Assembly: GCA_948144175.1 (NCBI GenBank)
Contig: CANXME010000202.1
Span: 1,327,253 to 1,391,252 of the forward strand
Reading direction: 5' to 3'
Source of the DNA: Closterium sp. NIES-65
Taxonomy: Eukaryota; Streptophyta; Zygnematophyceae; Desmidiales; Closteriaceae
DNA length: 64,000 nt
Shown: one piece after another, positions 31,103 to 42,052 of the stretch
Position numbering within the stretch: the first letter of the stretch is position 1
Layout: each line of letters opens with the position of its first letter
Translations under genes and position numbers: made by a program
Notes under the pieces: generated by a model
Databases searched by the model: none
Seen by the model: only the letters and a program-made list of their open reading frames with translations
What the model was told of the DNA's origin: nothing

Positions 31103-31237
31103 TGTCAGATTATATTTAGCTGATGCATGTATTGTAGGCTGTAGTGGGGTAGCCCATATGGGGTACAACCCAATTAGGGTTGGTACTTGTACTTGTTTCA
31201 TTTCATAGTGCACTCATTCCTCGCCTCTATCTCAACA
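31103..31237 (+). repeat. 5' LTR of E2, 135 bp
   Basis: It is identical by eye to 38343-38477 and to the 5' LTR of E1. Confidence 0.95.
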
Positions 31238-31248
31238 TGGTATCGAGC
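31238..31248 (+). promoter_or_regulatory. primer-binding site of E2, one base deleted
   Basis: TGGTATCGAGC lacks the A of TGGTATCAGAGC. The same deleted form occurs in E7 (62909-62919). Confidence 0.75.
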
Positions 31249-32135
31249 AGGTTCCCTAGTGGGAACTGTTCCTAGGGCCCACCCATTATTTCGTCCTGCC
31301 CGGAGCGCGCTCTACCCTAGCCCGAGTCGCGCTGGGCCACTTTTTCCTTTGGCGACCCGATCGCGTCGAGCCGCCCGACTTTTTTTTTGGCGCGCCACTT
31401 CCGCGGCCTCGTCGCGCCGCCCTTAGACGGCCGCGCCGCGTCGCGCGCCGCTTCCTCTGACGGTCGCGGCTCCGCCGTCCCCTCTGACGGCCCCGCCGCT
31501 GCACCCGACGGCCCCGCCGTCCCCTCTGCCGGCCCCGCCACTACTTCAGACGGCCCCGCCGCTGCACCCAACGGCCCCGCTGTCCCCTCTGCCGGCCCCG
31601 CAGCTGCACCCGACGGCCCCGCCGTCCCCTCTGACGGCCCCGCCGTCCCCTCTGCCGGCCCCTCCGCTGCGCCCGACGGTCCCGCCGTCCCCTCTGCCGG
31701 CCCCGCCGCTACTTCAGACGGCCCCGCCGCTGCACCTGACGGCCCCGCCGTCCTCTCTGCCGGCGCCAGCCGCTACGTTACACGGCCCCGCCGCTTCACC
31801 TACCGACCCCGCCGCTACCCCTGCCGGCCCCGCTGCTGCATCTCCCGGCCCCGCCGCCCCAGCAGCCGAGCCGTCCCAGAGGCCGAGCCGCCCCAGCAGC
31901 CGAGCCGCCGTAGCAGCCAAGCCGCCCTAGTAGCCGAGCCGCCCCTGCAGCCGAGCCGACCCAGCAGCCGAGCCGCCCCAGCCGCCGTGCCGCCCGAGCC
32001 GCCCGAGCCGCCGAGCCGCCCGAGCCGCCCAGCAGCCGAGCCGCCGAGCCGCTTGAGCCGCCCGAGCCCCCTGCACTGCCCTGTGTGGTGAGCACTGAGC
32101 TTTACTCTGCGCACTGCCCTCACCCTACTGCTGTC
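31249..32135 (+). repeat. GC-rich leader of E2
   Basis: It has the same GACGGCCCCGCC / GCCGGCCCC and GAGCCGCCC repeats as the E1 outer leader, with fewer units and a divergent block at 31770-31850. Confidence 0.85.
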
Positions 32136-34160
32136 ATGGCTACCCCCAGTATCCTCACCTTTGACGCTGAGGGCAGAGCCATCGACTTTGACGTGTGGGT
32201 AGACGACCTACTGCTTTTCCTACAGTGCGACAGAGCTGACGGCCTCTCTCTATTTGATCTCACTTCTGGTGCCTCTCCCGCCCCTGCTGCTACTGAGGAT
32301 GCCACTGTTCGCTCACAGTGGGCCACACGCGATGCTGCTGCACGTCTTGCTGTGCGTCGCCACCTCCCCCCCGCTGAGCGTGCACACTTTGGGTCGTACA
32401 AGAGTGCTCAGACCTTGTACGACGCCGTTATTGCACGCTACTCCACCCCTGCCACTACTGCACTGAGCCGCCTCATGCTACCGTACCTCTTTCCCGACCT
32501 TGCTGCTTTTGCCACAGTCGCTGACCTCATTACCCACCTGCGCACTAGTGACGCTCGCTTCCGCGCTGCACTTCCTGCTGAGTTCTGCGCCAAGAACCCC
32601 CCCCCCCACAGTACTTCACTCTCTACTACATTGTCACCCGCCTCCCTGACTCCCTTCGCGGAGTCAGGGACGACTTACTCTCAGTCTGCCCCACCACTCT
32701 CACTATTGAGATCCTTGAGAAGTCCCTCCTTGCAGCCGAGAAGAGCATTCTCGCTGTAGGGGCCTCTCGTGGTGACCCGCGCACCCCCATCTTTGAGGGG
32801 TGTTCCCCCTCCCCCCTCATGCCCTCTGTCGCCTCTGCTGCCACGGCCGACCTCGTTGGTTTTGAGTCGGTCGGTGCGGCGTCTGCCCCCAGCGGGAGAC
32901 GTCGCTCCGGCAAGGGCAAGGGGGGCAGGGGCGGTGGGGGAGGCGGCGGGGGCGGTGGAGGCGGCGGTGGAGGCAGCGGAGGAGGTGAGGGTGGTAGCGG
33001 GAGTGGTGGCGGGAGTGGAGGTGTCAGCGGCGGCAGTGGAGGCGGGGGTAGCAGCGGCGGTGGTGGTGGGGGTGGAGGCGGGGGCGGTGGTGGCGGCGGC
33101 GACGGTGGAGGTGGCGGTGGCAGCGTAGGTGCTGGCGGCGGCGGCGGAGGAGGCGGCGGAGGAGGCGGCGGAGGTCGTGGCTCGTCACGGAGGAGTGGCT
33201 CCGGTGGTGGTCAGCGCCAGCAGCAGCAGCGTGGTCCGGAGACCCTCTCCCCGCAGCAGCTCCGTGAGTGGTACACTGCACATCAGAGGGGTGGGGGTCC
33301 TGGTCCGTGCACCTACGTCCTGCGCACTGGCGACCGTGTGGGTGAGCAGTGTGGTGGTCCACACTCCTCCCAGCGCTGCTTCGGCCGCCTGACTGACGCT
33401 TGGCGCCGCCAGTTTCCTGATGCCTCTGAGATCCCTCGCTGGGACCAGCTGTCTAGGGCAGGAGTAGCTATCTTTGATCTTGACTTTGATGCTATTCTTC
33501 GTGCCATGTATGCTGTGACTATTAGTGAGGAGGGTGACTGTTACCGGTGTTTCCCTCCCGACCCAGGCATTGGTACTGCGGCTCTAGGTGCTGTTGCGGC
33601 TGCTGCTCTAGGTGCTGTTGAGGCTGTCGCTCTAGGTGCCAGTGAGTCTGTGTCCCCAGGTGCTGGTGAGTCTGCTCTCTCAGGTACAGCGTCGGCTCCG
33701 CCCTCTCTCACCTTCACTCTTGACTCAGGAGCGTGTCGCTCCTTCTTTCGAGACCGCACCACACTCACGCCGCTTAGTCGGCCTGTGGCAATCTCCCTGG
33801 CGGACCCCTCTGGGGGTCCTGTTCTGGCTCGCTACTCCACTGTCCTTCCGTGCCCTGCGGTCCCGTCTGGCTCCCTGTCCGGTCTCTACCTCCCCTCGTT
33901 CTCTACGAACTTGGTGGCGGGTGCTGACCTCCAGGATGCAGGGGTTGACCAGTTCACCCCTGCACGCCGACGAGACACCCACTGTACGGACGCGGACACG
34001 GGTCGACACTTGACCACGTTCACACGTGGGCCGGGGTCGAGCCTGTACACCCTCACTGTTCCGTCTCCTCCTCCTGCGTTTGGTCAGGTAGCTGCGTCGG
34101 GTCAGGTGTTTGCTGCAGCGTCCAGGTCTGGTCCTGAGTCTGCTCCCTGCTCGTGTCGCT
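32136..34160 (+). pseudogene. E2 gag and protease, one frameshift
   Basis: ATG at 32136 (MATPSILTFDAEGRAIDFDV). Gag runs to about 32600, where an 11-C run shifts frame; the correct frame is resumed by the reading that includes 32819-34160. Polyglycine linker at 32920-33180 (about 85 residues), then RQQQQRGPETLSPQQLREWY and a Cys/His motif C-x13-C-x3-H-x4-C (CTYVLRTGDRVGEQCGGPHS..RCF). The protease site is LDSGACRSFF (Asp at 33722) followed by the LADPSGGP and LYLPSFSTNLVAGADLQDAG blocks. Apart from the C-run it would be one open gag-PR frame, so the shift may be biological or a sequencing error. Confidence 0.85.
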
Positions 34161-36596
34161 ACTGTCCCACGAGACCCTCCTGTGGCACCACAGGATGGGT
34201 CACCCCTCCCTGCCTCGTCTCCGGGGCATGGCCTCTCGCCTTCTTGTCTCTGGTCTTCCCCGGTCCCTCCCTCCCCTTCCTCCGGGGCCTGGCCCTCCCT
34301 GTGTCCCCTGTGTCGAGGGTCGCCTGCGGGCTACCCCTCACTCCTCCCCGTTTCCTCCGACGGAGGCCCCGATGCAGACGCTTCACATGGACGTGTGGGG
34401 CCCAGCCCGCGTCCGTGGACAGGGTCACGAGCGCTACTTCCTGCTGGTGGTTGACGACTACTCGCGTTACACCACAGTCTTCCCCTTGCGCAGCAAGGGT
34501 GTGGTCACTGAGGTGTTGATCGACTGGATCCGCACAGCTCGTCTCCAGCTCAGGCGGAGCTTCGGCTCGGACTTTCCTGTTTTGCGTCTGCACTCGAACA
34601 AAGGCGGAGAGTTCTCCTCCGGCCTTCTGCGAGCCTACTGTCGTGCACGAGGCATCCGCCAGACCTTCACGCTTCCGGACTCTCCACAGCAGAATGGGAT
34701 TGCTGAGCGCCGCATCGGCATTGTCATGGACGTCGCCCGTACGTCCATGGTGCATGCGGCTGCCCCCCATTTTCTGTGGCCGTTTGCGGTGAGGTACGCC
34801 GCGCATCAGATCAACCTTCAGCCCAGGGTCTCCAGACCGGAGACCTCCCCAGCTCTGCTGTGGACGGGGAAGGTTGGCGATGCGTCGGCGTTCCGGGTCT
34901 GGGGATCTTGGGCGTTTGTCCGCGACTTGTCTGCGGACAAGCTGTCCCCTCGTGCTGCTCCTTGCGTCTTCCTGGGTTTCCCCCGTGACTCACCTGGGTG
35001 GCAGTTTTACCACCCCACCTCTTGTCGTGTTCTGTCCTCCCAGGACGTCACGTTCGACGAGTCGGTTCCCTTCTACCGGCTCTTCCCCTACCGCACTCCG
35101 TCCCTTCCCCCACCGCCCCTCTTCCTGGTCCCAGGTCCCCCCCCGGTAGACCCCCTCCCCCCTCAGGGTCCTGCCCCTTCAGGTGTGTCTCAGGTAGATG
35201 CGGTCGAGCTTGTTGAGGTCACTGGTGACTCTGGTGCTGCTGCGGGTGCGGAGCCTCAGGGTGCTGAGTCTGGGGGTGCTGAGCCTGGGGGTGCTGAGCC
35301 TGGGGGTGCTGGGCCTGGGGGTGCTGAGCCTGGGGGTGCTAAGCCTGGGGGTGTTGAGCCTGGGGGTGCTGAGCCTGGGGGTGCTGAGCCTGGGGGTACT
35401 GAGCCTGGGGGTGCTGAGCCTGGGGGTGCTGAGCCTAGGGGTACTGCGTCTGGGAGTGCTGCGCCTGCTGCTTCTGTTCCTGGTGGTTCGAGCCGCAAGC
35501 CGCTCTCTCCTCTGGAGCTGCGTGAGTGGTTTGCCTGTGGAGGCGCGCTGCTGGAGCTGGGGGTGCTGCGGGTGCTGGAGGTTCTGTTGCTGCCGAGGGA
35601 GCGGGTACCACGGAACCTGGAGGTGCTCGTACTGAGAGTACTGGAGCTGCCGGGCCCGGGGGTGCCTCTGGAGCTGGAGCTGCTGCGGGTGCTTGTGCTG
35701 AGACTACGATTGTCGGTCCTGCTGAGGGTACTTCTGGCGCTGCTGGAGGTGCTGGAGTTGGAGCTGCTACTAGTACTGGTGCTGCCTCTCGAGGTGTTGG
35801 TGCTGTCCCTGCTGTCTCTGGCGATGCTGCGCGGCCTTGGCCGTACTTCGTTCCGCTCCTTCAGCAGGTTCTTGGTCTCCCGCCTTCCACTGGTCCTTCC
35901 CCTCCCGTAGAGTGTCCACAGCCTGTTCCGTCACAGTCACAGTTACAGCCCGCCTCTCCCCTGCCTTCTCCTTCTCCCTACACTGGTCCTACTGGAGGTC
36001 TTGCTGAGCGTCGTGAGCCTGCGTCCCGCCCTGCGTCGCCAGTCCGAGCTGCTCGCCCTAGTGGTCGCGGTTCGCGTCAGCGTCCTCCTCCTGACCCTGG
36101 CACACACCAGATGTCTCTGCGTCCGTCCACTGCTCCTCTGCGTGCCCCTTTGCCTTCTCCTCCTGAGTCTTCTCTTCCTACTCTTGCCGACCCGGAGTCA
36201 GACTCTCGCCGTGCTGCCAGTCCTACTGTCACGCGTCTTCTTGCTTCTCTTGTCACTGACCCTTCCTTTGAGTCCGCTGCTGCGTCCGCCCTAGTTGCGG
36301 AGCTGGTCGACTTTGCTGCTGCGTGTCGTTTAGACTACGCTGCCAGTCTTGTTGCTCAGTCTGCTGAGTCTGCGTCTGCTGCGTCTGCGTCTGCCTGTCC
36401 TCCGTCCGTCGGGGGTGACTGTGCTCTTGGCACGGACGTCCTTGAGGACAGGCAGGAGGAGTTCCAGTGCTTTGCCGCCGCTTTGCCTCATCTCGTGTCC
36501 ATGCTTGTTGCCCCTGAGGGAGACCCGGATGCTCTAGACATCCCGACCCCACGCTCTTACGCAGAGGCGATGGCCGGTCCCTACTCCTCTCAGTAG
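34161..36596 (+). pseudogene. E2 integrase, EPGGA linker, RT N-terminal part; catalytic Asp lost
   Basis: The HHCC finger (HHRMGHP ... CVPCVEG) leads to the integrase core with MDVWGP (Asp 34390). The second catalytic residue reads HSNKGGEF: AAC at 34597-34599 where E1 has GAC. The Glu block is NGIAERR. TFDESVPFYRLFPYRTPS, the EPGGA repeats (35250-35450) and the Ser/Pro linker follow. The frame shifts near 35530, relative to E1, and continues to TAG 36594 (TGG in E1). Even without stops this integrase should be inactive. Confidence 0.9.
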
Positions 36597-38118
36597 CAGT
36601 CAGCCATGGACGTAGAGATGGCTTCCTGGAAGTCCACAGGCACCTACGTTGACGAGGTACCCCCTCCTGGGGCGAACATTGTCAGTGGCATGTGGATTTT
36701 CAGGGTGAAGCGGCCGCCGGGTTCTCCGCCTCTTCAAGGCGCGCTACGTGGCTCGTGGCTTCAGTCAGCGACAGGGAGTTGACTTCTTTCAGACCTTCTC
36801 CCCGACCCCGAAGATGACCACTCTTCGGGTTCTGCTGCACGTCGCTGCTCAGCGTGACTACAAGCTACACTCTCTTGACTTCAGCTCTGCTTTCTTGCAG
36901 GGTTGCCAGCACGAGGAGATCTGGCTGCGCCGCCCTCCTGGTTTCACTGGGTCGTTCCCTCCTGGTACTCAGTGGAGCCTCCGGCGGCCAGTCTACGGTC
37001 TCCACCAGGCGCCGCGCGAGTGGCACGACACACTGAGGACTACACTTGCGGCTCTTGGGTTTGCTCCTTCTACTGCTGACCCTTCGCTGTTTCTGCGCAC
37101 CGACACCTCGCTGCCGCCGTTCTACATCCTCGTGTACGTCGACGACTTGGTCTTTGCCACTGCGGACACTGCCGCACTCGCCCACGTGAAGTCCGAGCTG
37201 CAGAAGAGACACACGTGCACAGACCTGGGTGAACTGACAAGCTATCTTGGCTTGCGGATCACCCGGGATAGAGCACGCCGCACCATTACCCTGACTCAGT
37301 CACACATGGTGCAGCAGGTCCTTCAGCGCTTCGGCTTCACGTACTCCTCGCCTCAGTCCACTCCTCTGCCTACGGGACACTCGCTCTCAGCTCTGCCTTC
37401 GGATGAGTCCGTAGAGTCGAGTGGTCCGTATCCAGAGCTTGTGGGCTGCCTCATGTAGCTGATGACCTGCACTCGACCTGACCTCGCATACCCTCTCAGC
37501 ATCTTAGCACGCTATGTCGCTCCCGGCCGTCACCGGAAGGAGCACATGGATGCAGCTAAGAGGGTGTTGCGCTACTTGTGCAGTACGTCAGGCATGGGGC
37601 TAGTGCTTGGAGGGCGTGAGCGGCCTGTGCTCACTGGGCACTCAGACGCTTCTTGGGCTGACGACCAGGCTACTCAGAGGTCGTCTCAGGGTTACACCTT
37701 CAGTCTTGGCTCTGGCTCTGTCTCTTGGCGCTCTACTCGCTCTTCTTCGGTTCTCAGCTCCAGTTGTGAGGCTGAGATCTACGCCACGGCCATGGCTGCC
37801 CAGGAGCTTCGCTGGCTCACCTATCTGCTGACTGACCTTGGAGAGCGGCCTCGTTCTCCTCCAGTGCTGTACGTCGACAACAAGGCAACCATTTCCTTGT
37901 GTCAGGAGCACAGACTGGAGCACAGGACGAAGCACATTGCTCTGCGCTACTTCCTTGCTCGAGAGCTGCAGCAGCGTGGTCAGCTTCGCCTGCGTTTCGT
38001 GGCCACTGAGGCCAACACTGCTGATGTGTTCACCAAGGCACTTCCGCCTCGTGACCATCAGCGCTTTTGCACTCTGCTAGGCCTTGTGCCCACTGGGCCT
38101 CACTTGCTTACCTCTTGA
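36597..38118 (+). pseudogene. E2 reverse transcriptase and RNase H
   Basis: RT restarts after TAG 36594, loses two bases near 36732 (CCGCCTCTTCAAG against CCGCCTGTCTTCAAG in E1) and continues with ARGFSQRQGVDFFQTFSPTP, LDFSSAFLQG, YGLHQAPREWHD and LVYVDDLVFA (37135-37146). TAG at 37456 replaces Tyr of LMYLMTCTRPDL. RNase H follows with SDASWADD, EAEIYATAM, YVDNKATISL and NTADVFTKAL, ending at TGA 38116. Confidence 0.9.
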
Positions 38119-38319
38119 CCTTGCTTGTACTGCTGCATATATATATCCTTGCTCTTGCTTGTTTAGCACTGTTATATATATATGCTCTGCTGCATGTGAA
38201 CTGGCCTTGTGGCCTTGACCTTGTGCTCGGAATTTGTGTGGTATCCTTGAGATCCACCCTGAGCTTGCTTTGCTTCTCTTTGCTTGTCTTGCTTGACTGG
38301 TCTTGTGACCCCTTGCTCT

Positions 38320-38342
38320 CCCCCACTTTGCCTATGGGGGTG
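38320..38342 (+). promoter_or_regulatory. hairpin and polypurine tract before E2 3' LTR
   Basis: CCCCCA-CTTTGCCTA-TGGGGG followed by TG and the LTR start, as in E1. Confidence 0.7.
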
Positions 38343-38477
38343 TGTCAGATTATATTTAGCTGATGCATGTATTGTAGGCTGTAGTGGGGTAGCCCATATG
38401 GGGTACAACCCAATTAGGGTTGGTACTTGTACTTGTTTCATTTCATAGTGCACTCATTCCTCGCCTCTATCTCAACA
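38343..38477 (+). repeat. 3' LTR of E2, 135 bp
   Basis: It is identical by eye to the 5' LTR and is followed by the target duplication CTGTA. Confidence 0.95.
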
Positions 38478-39760
38478 CTGTAAGGGTATAAATACACTTA
38501 TACTTAGTACCAACCATAATAGTAAGTGATGCAATTACTCTCAGTACCTACTATGAAGGTAAATAATACACTTACACTTAGTACAAAACTATAAGGATAT
38601 GTAACGTAGTTACACTTAGTACCAACCAAGTTGGTAAGTAACGCACTCACACTTAGTTCCAACTATAAGGGCAAGTAACGCACTTATACGCAGTACCAAC
38701 TCCCGGGGTAAGTAAACTTGGTTACTCTTTGTACCAACCATATGGGTAAATAACGCACTTATACTTAGTACCAGCTATAAGGATATGAAATATAGTTACG
38801 CTTAGTACCAACTATAAGGTTAAATAACACCTTTATTTTTAGTACCAACATAAGGGTATGTAACGCATTTACTCTTAGTACTTACTACAAGGGTAAGTAA
38901 CGGAGTTAATCTTAGTACCAACCAAGTTGGTAAGTAACCCACTTATACTTATTACCAACTAAAAGGGTAAATAACGCACTTACTCTTTGTAACATCTGCA
39001 AAGGTAAATTACGCACTTACACAAAGTTCGAACCACAAATTCATGTAACGCAATTACACCTAGTACCAACCAAATAGATATGTAACACAGTTACATTTAG
39101 TACCAACTATATGGGTAAGTGATACACTTACATCTAGAACCAACTACAAGGGTATGTAACGCACTTATACTTAGTACCAACTACAAGGGAAAGTAACGCA
39201 CGTACTTATAGTACCAACCATATAGGAAAGTAACGTACTTAGTCTTAATAGCAACCAAGTTGGTAAGAAACATACTCACGCTTAGTACCAACTATGAAGT
39301 TAAACATCGGCTTTACTCTTAGTACCAATACGAAGGTAAGTAACACATTTAGTCTTAGTACCATAAGGCTAAGTAATGCACTTATAGTTGGTACTAACTG
39401 TAAAGGTAAGTAACGTACTTGCTCTTAGTATCAACTATCAGGATAAGTAACGCACTTATTTTTGGTACCAACCAAGTAGGTAAATAACATACATTCGTTT
39501 AGTACCAACTACTAGGTTCAATAACGCCTTTACACTTAGTACCAACATAAGGGTAAATAACGCATTTATTCTTAGAACCAACTACAAGGGTACATAATGT
39601 ACTTACCCTTAGTACCAACTACAAGGGTATGCAACGCAGCCTATCTTAGTACCAACCAAGTTGGTAAGTAACGCACTTATACTTAGTAACAATTGCAAGG
39701 GTAAGTCATGCACTTAATCATTGTAACAACAAGGGCAAGTCATGTCACACTTGTATGAAT
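38478..39760. repeat. 37-bp-unit satellite, main block, about 34 units
   Basis: Each unit has TAGTACCAAC, a variable TATAAGGGTAAGTAACG core and CACTTACACT, with about 10-25% divergence between neighbours and units of 30-40 bp. No unit is repeated exactly. It codes for nothing. The same satellite is at 30896-31102, 44899-45331 and, inverted, 63051-63915. Confidence 0.9.
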
Positions 39761-40439
39761 GTTATAGGGGAGCGTGAAAACGCATATCAGGTGTATCGAT
39801 TGTACATTTTGTACATAGTGAGTGAAGAGGCAAGCGAGTATGGAAGACGAAGTGTCAGGAGGCGTTTCAAGGGATGAGTAGTGATAGGAGGAACTAACAC
39901 CTACTGACGCGAGGGGTGGAGGAGCTACATGGGTTTTGGATGGGGTAGCACTTACGTAAGCACATGAGGACGGACTGAAACATCACAGTACTCGGCAGCG
40001 GCATTGGGAAGATGGGTGGTGAAACTGTAGTTAGAGGGGTGTTTGCGGGCATGCATGTTTGTTTTCCTTTTTGTTTCCAGGTTCGCACTGACGAGCCAGT
40101 TGGAACAGCACACTGCCAGCTGGAGGCAAGGTGGTTAGAGACAGGAGGGGTGGCAAGAAGCATCACTGATGTAAACCTGCTCAAAGGCAGTCCTATCTGC
40201 TGGTAACTAGGCTATAGATGACGGGACATGCATTAGGAGGTGGCAATGGTGGAAGAATAGGCGGATTCTTGCTCTTTGAACCTCATTGCTTGTGTGTTTC
40301 CTTTCAACACGATATTCTTGCAGTGAACCGAGCAAATACTGACCCTACGAAGATAAGGCAAGCTAAGAATGAAGAGAGGTGTGAGGTTATGTGACAGAGC
40401 ACAACGCTCATCACTTGCAAGCAATTAGCATCGGAGGGA
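39761..40439. other. untranslated leader or flank of the gypsy remnant
   Basis: Non-coding. A phrase GTGGAGGAGCT.CATGGGTTTTG occurs twice (39915-39938 and 40505-40528), suggesting an old internal duplication. TTTGTTTCCAG at about 40069-40079 looks like a splice-acceptor-type tract, but I cannot assign exons. Confidence 0.35.
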
Positions 40440-41416
40440 ATGCCCACGAGATCCGAAGTAGGCTACGCAGCGAAGGAAGTAGTGGAAGAAACAGGAACGA
40501 TGGATGGTGGAGGAGCTGCATGGGTTTTGTATGTTTTTCTCCGCGGGTTGGCGAACACCCTGACAAGAGAAGCTGAATTTTATGACCGCATCTGTAGGAG
40601 GGAGTTACTAGAATGGGCGGCAAGAGGAAGGCCATCAGCGTAGTTCTTAGAAATGCTTAGGGAGCGGTTCCCACAGCAAACCCCAAGCGTGTCGTGGCAT
40701 TCCAGGAAATCAGGAGGAGGCCAGGAAAATCACGTCTAGCTTACTATGGGCACCTCATTGAGCTGGGGGAGGACATGAGCTGTTTTGATCAAGGCCGACT
40801 CATAAGCAAATTCTGCGATCTAGGCATGGGCGCGACATTGAAGGAAGCTTACGAGGCAGCTACACGGGTGGAGATGGGGAGGTGACTGTTTGAGGTTTAG
40901 CACACGGCGGCAGAGCGCCAAAGGCCAGCCTAGAGTGCGGCACCAGTAGAGAAAGATCGACCGTCGAGGGGACCCTTGGATGTGCGGAAGTGTCACAACT
41001 GTGGCGAGACGGGGCATCTAAGGTGCGACTGTCATAATCCCTCGGTGTGTTTTATCTATGGCTAGGAGGATTAGCTAAGGCACGACTGCTTGGAGGCTCC
41101 GTTGTATGGAAAATGTGGCCGGAAAGGGCAGTCGTACCGGGACTACTATTTGCGAAAGGTGGAAGGTAGAGGAGAAAACCGGGAGAGAAACGAGATGGCC
41201 GAGATGCGGGCACAAATCGAGAGGTCACGGTTGGACCAGGAGGGGCGTGATTCAGGTAGTGAAAGGAAGCTGGCCATGGTGGCGAGGGAAGAGGAGAAAG
41301 AAAGCAGTGAAGAAAAGTTCTGCCTGATGGCGAGATCGGCACATGACATTGAAGAGCTGGGTCTAAGGCCAAGGGTGAGGTATTCGAGGCCGCGGATTGA
41401 AGAAAGGTGGAAATAA
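40440..41416 (+). pseudogene. gypsy-type gag with three CCHC knuckles
   Basis: Capsid part in shifting frames: AEFYDRICRRELLEWAARGR, FLEMLRERFPQQTPS, RPGKSRLAYYGHLIELGEDM and ATLKEAYEAATRVEM. The first knuckle is intact at about 40990-41031 (CHNCGETGHLRCDC, C-x2-C-x4-H-x4-C). The second (CFIYG...LRHDC) has lost a Cys and carries two TAG codons. The third (YGKCGRKGQSYRDYY) has lost two ligands. A charged coiled region (RNEMAEMRAQIERSRLDQEG) follows to 41416. Stops include TAG at about 40641 and TGA at about 40882. Confidence 0.7.
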
Positions 41417-41529
41417 GGACCGAGGAGAACGGCAGAAGATTAAGAGGAGCAGCAGCCGCCGCGTCGCCACCCGCTAGAGCGACTCAGCTACGTAGCATCA
41501 GCCCGGGTGGCCGAAAAAGGGTATATCAC

Positions 41530-41880
41530 GGTGAAGGCATATCGGCGACTATAGAAACTAGGGCGAATCCCGTGTTCATTGGAAGGAGGCTTGCGGAGCA
41601 ATAGTAGCTGTACAAGCTAGAGCGATAGATAGAAGATATTGCTCCTGATGACAGCAGAAGGCGGGACCACAAAGTGGATGCCAAAGACGAGGGGCACGGT
41701 GGAGATCATGCTATGGCAGGGAAGCCGGAAGGAGTGTTTGGTGAAGCTACAATGCGGAATATCACCGTCGGAAGACTACGACCTGCTGCTAGGAGTGGAG
41801 TTTGTGTACAGCATTGACGCGACCATCTGCATGTGGAAGGAAAACTCACATGACGAGTCATTGACTGGGAGAAGAACTGC
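41530..41880 (+). pseudogene. retroviral-type aspartic protease remnant
   Basis: ATIETRANPVFIGRRLAEQ at about 41545-41602 resembles the active-site region of gypsy proteases (D-T/S-G-A-x-x-x-F-I), with the DTGA core mutated to ETRA. About 55 residues later DYDLLLGVEFVYSIDATI matches the conserved block that follows in this protease (usually D.ILG.DWL). Two stops separate the two halves. The function is lost. Confidence 0.55.
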
Positions 41881-42052
41881 CCGATGGTGTTGCTACTCGT
41901 GAGATTTATTTGCAAGGAACCACGTGAGGCATATCAAGCGGAGATCAAGACGCTGGAGGAGGAGTTGGGCATACTGAGTTGGGAGAAAGTGAAAGAGGAG
42001 AGAAGGCTCCGCGGGTGGCACCGGCAGTAGTGGGGTGTTTCAAAAACCGATA

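Larger units (their letters stand above)
31103..38477 (+). mobile_element. Ty1/copia family E element E2, LTR-flanked, inserted in satellite
   Basis: It has two 135-bp LTRs (31103-31237 and 38343-38477) that I read as identical, a 5-bp target duplication CTGTA, primer site, leader, gag, protease, integrase, RT and RNase H in copia order. It is a very recent insertion, yet coding-dead: a frameshift in an 11-C run (32597-32607), frameshifts near 34155, 35530 and 36732, TAG at 36594 and 37456, and Asp to Asn at an integrase catalytic residue. Confidence 0.95.

Noticed and set aside
38478..39760. CRISPR-like array
   Set aside because: Units of 30-40 bp repeat head to tail with no constant repeat/unique spacer division, and the setting is eukaryotic retrotransposons.
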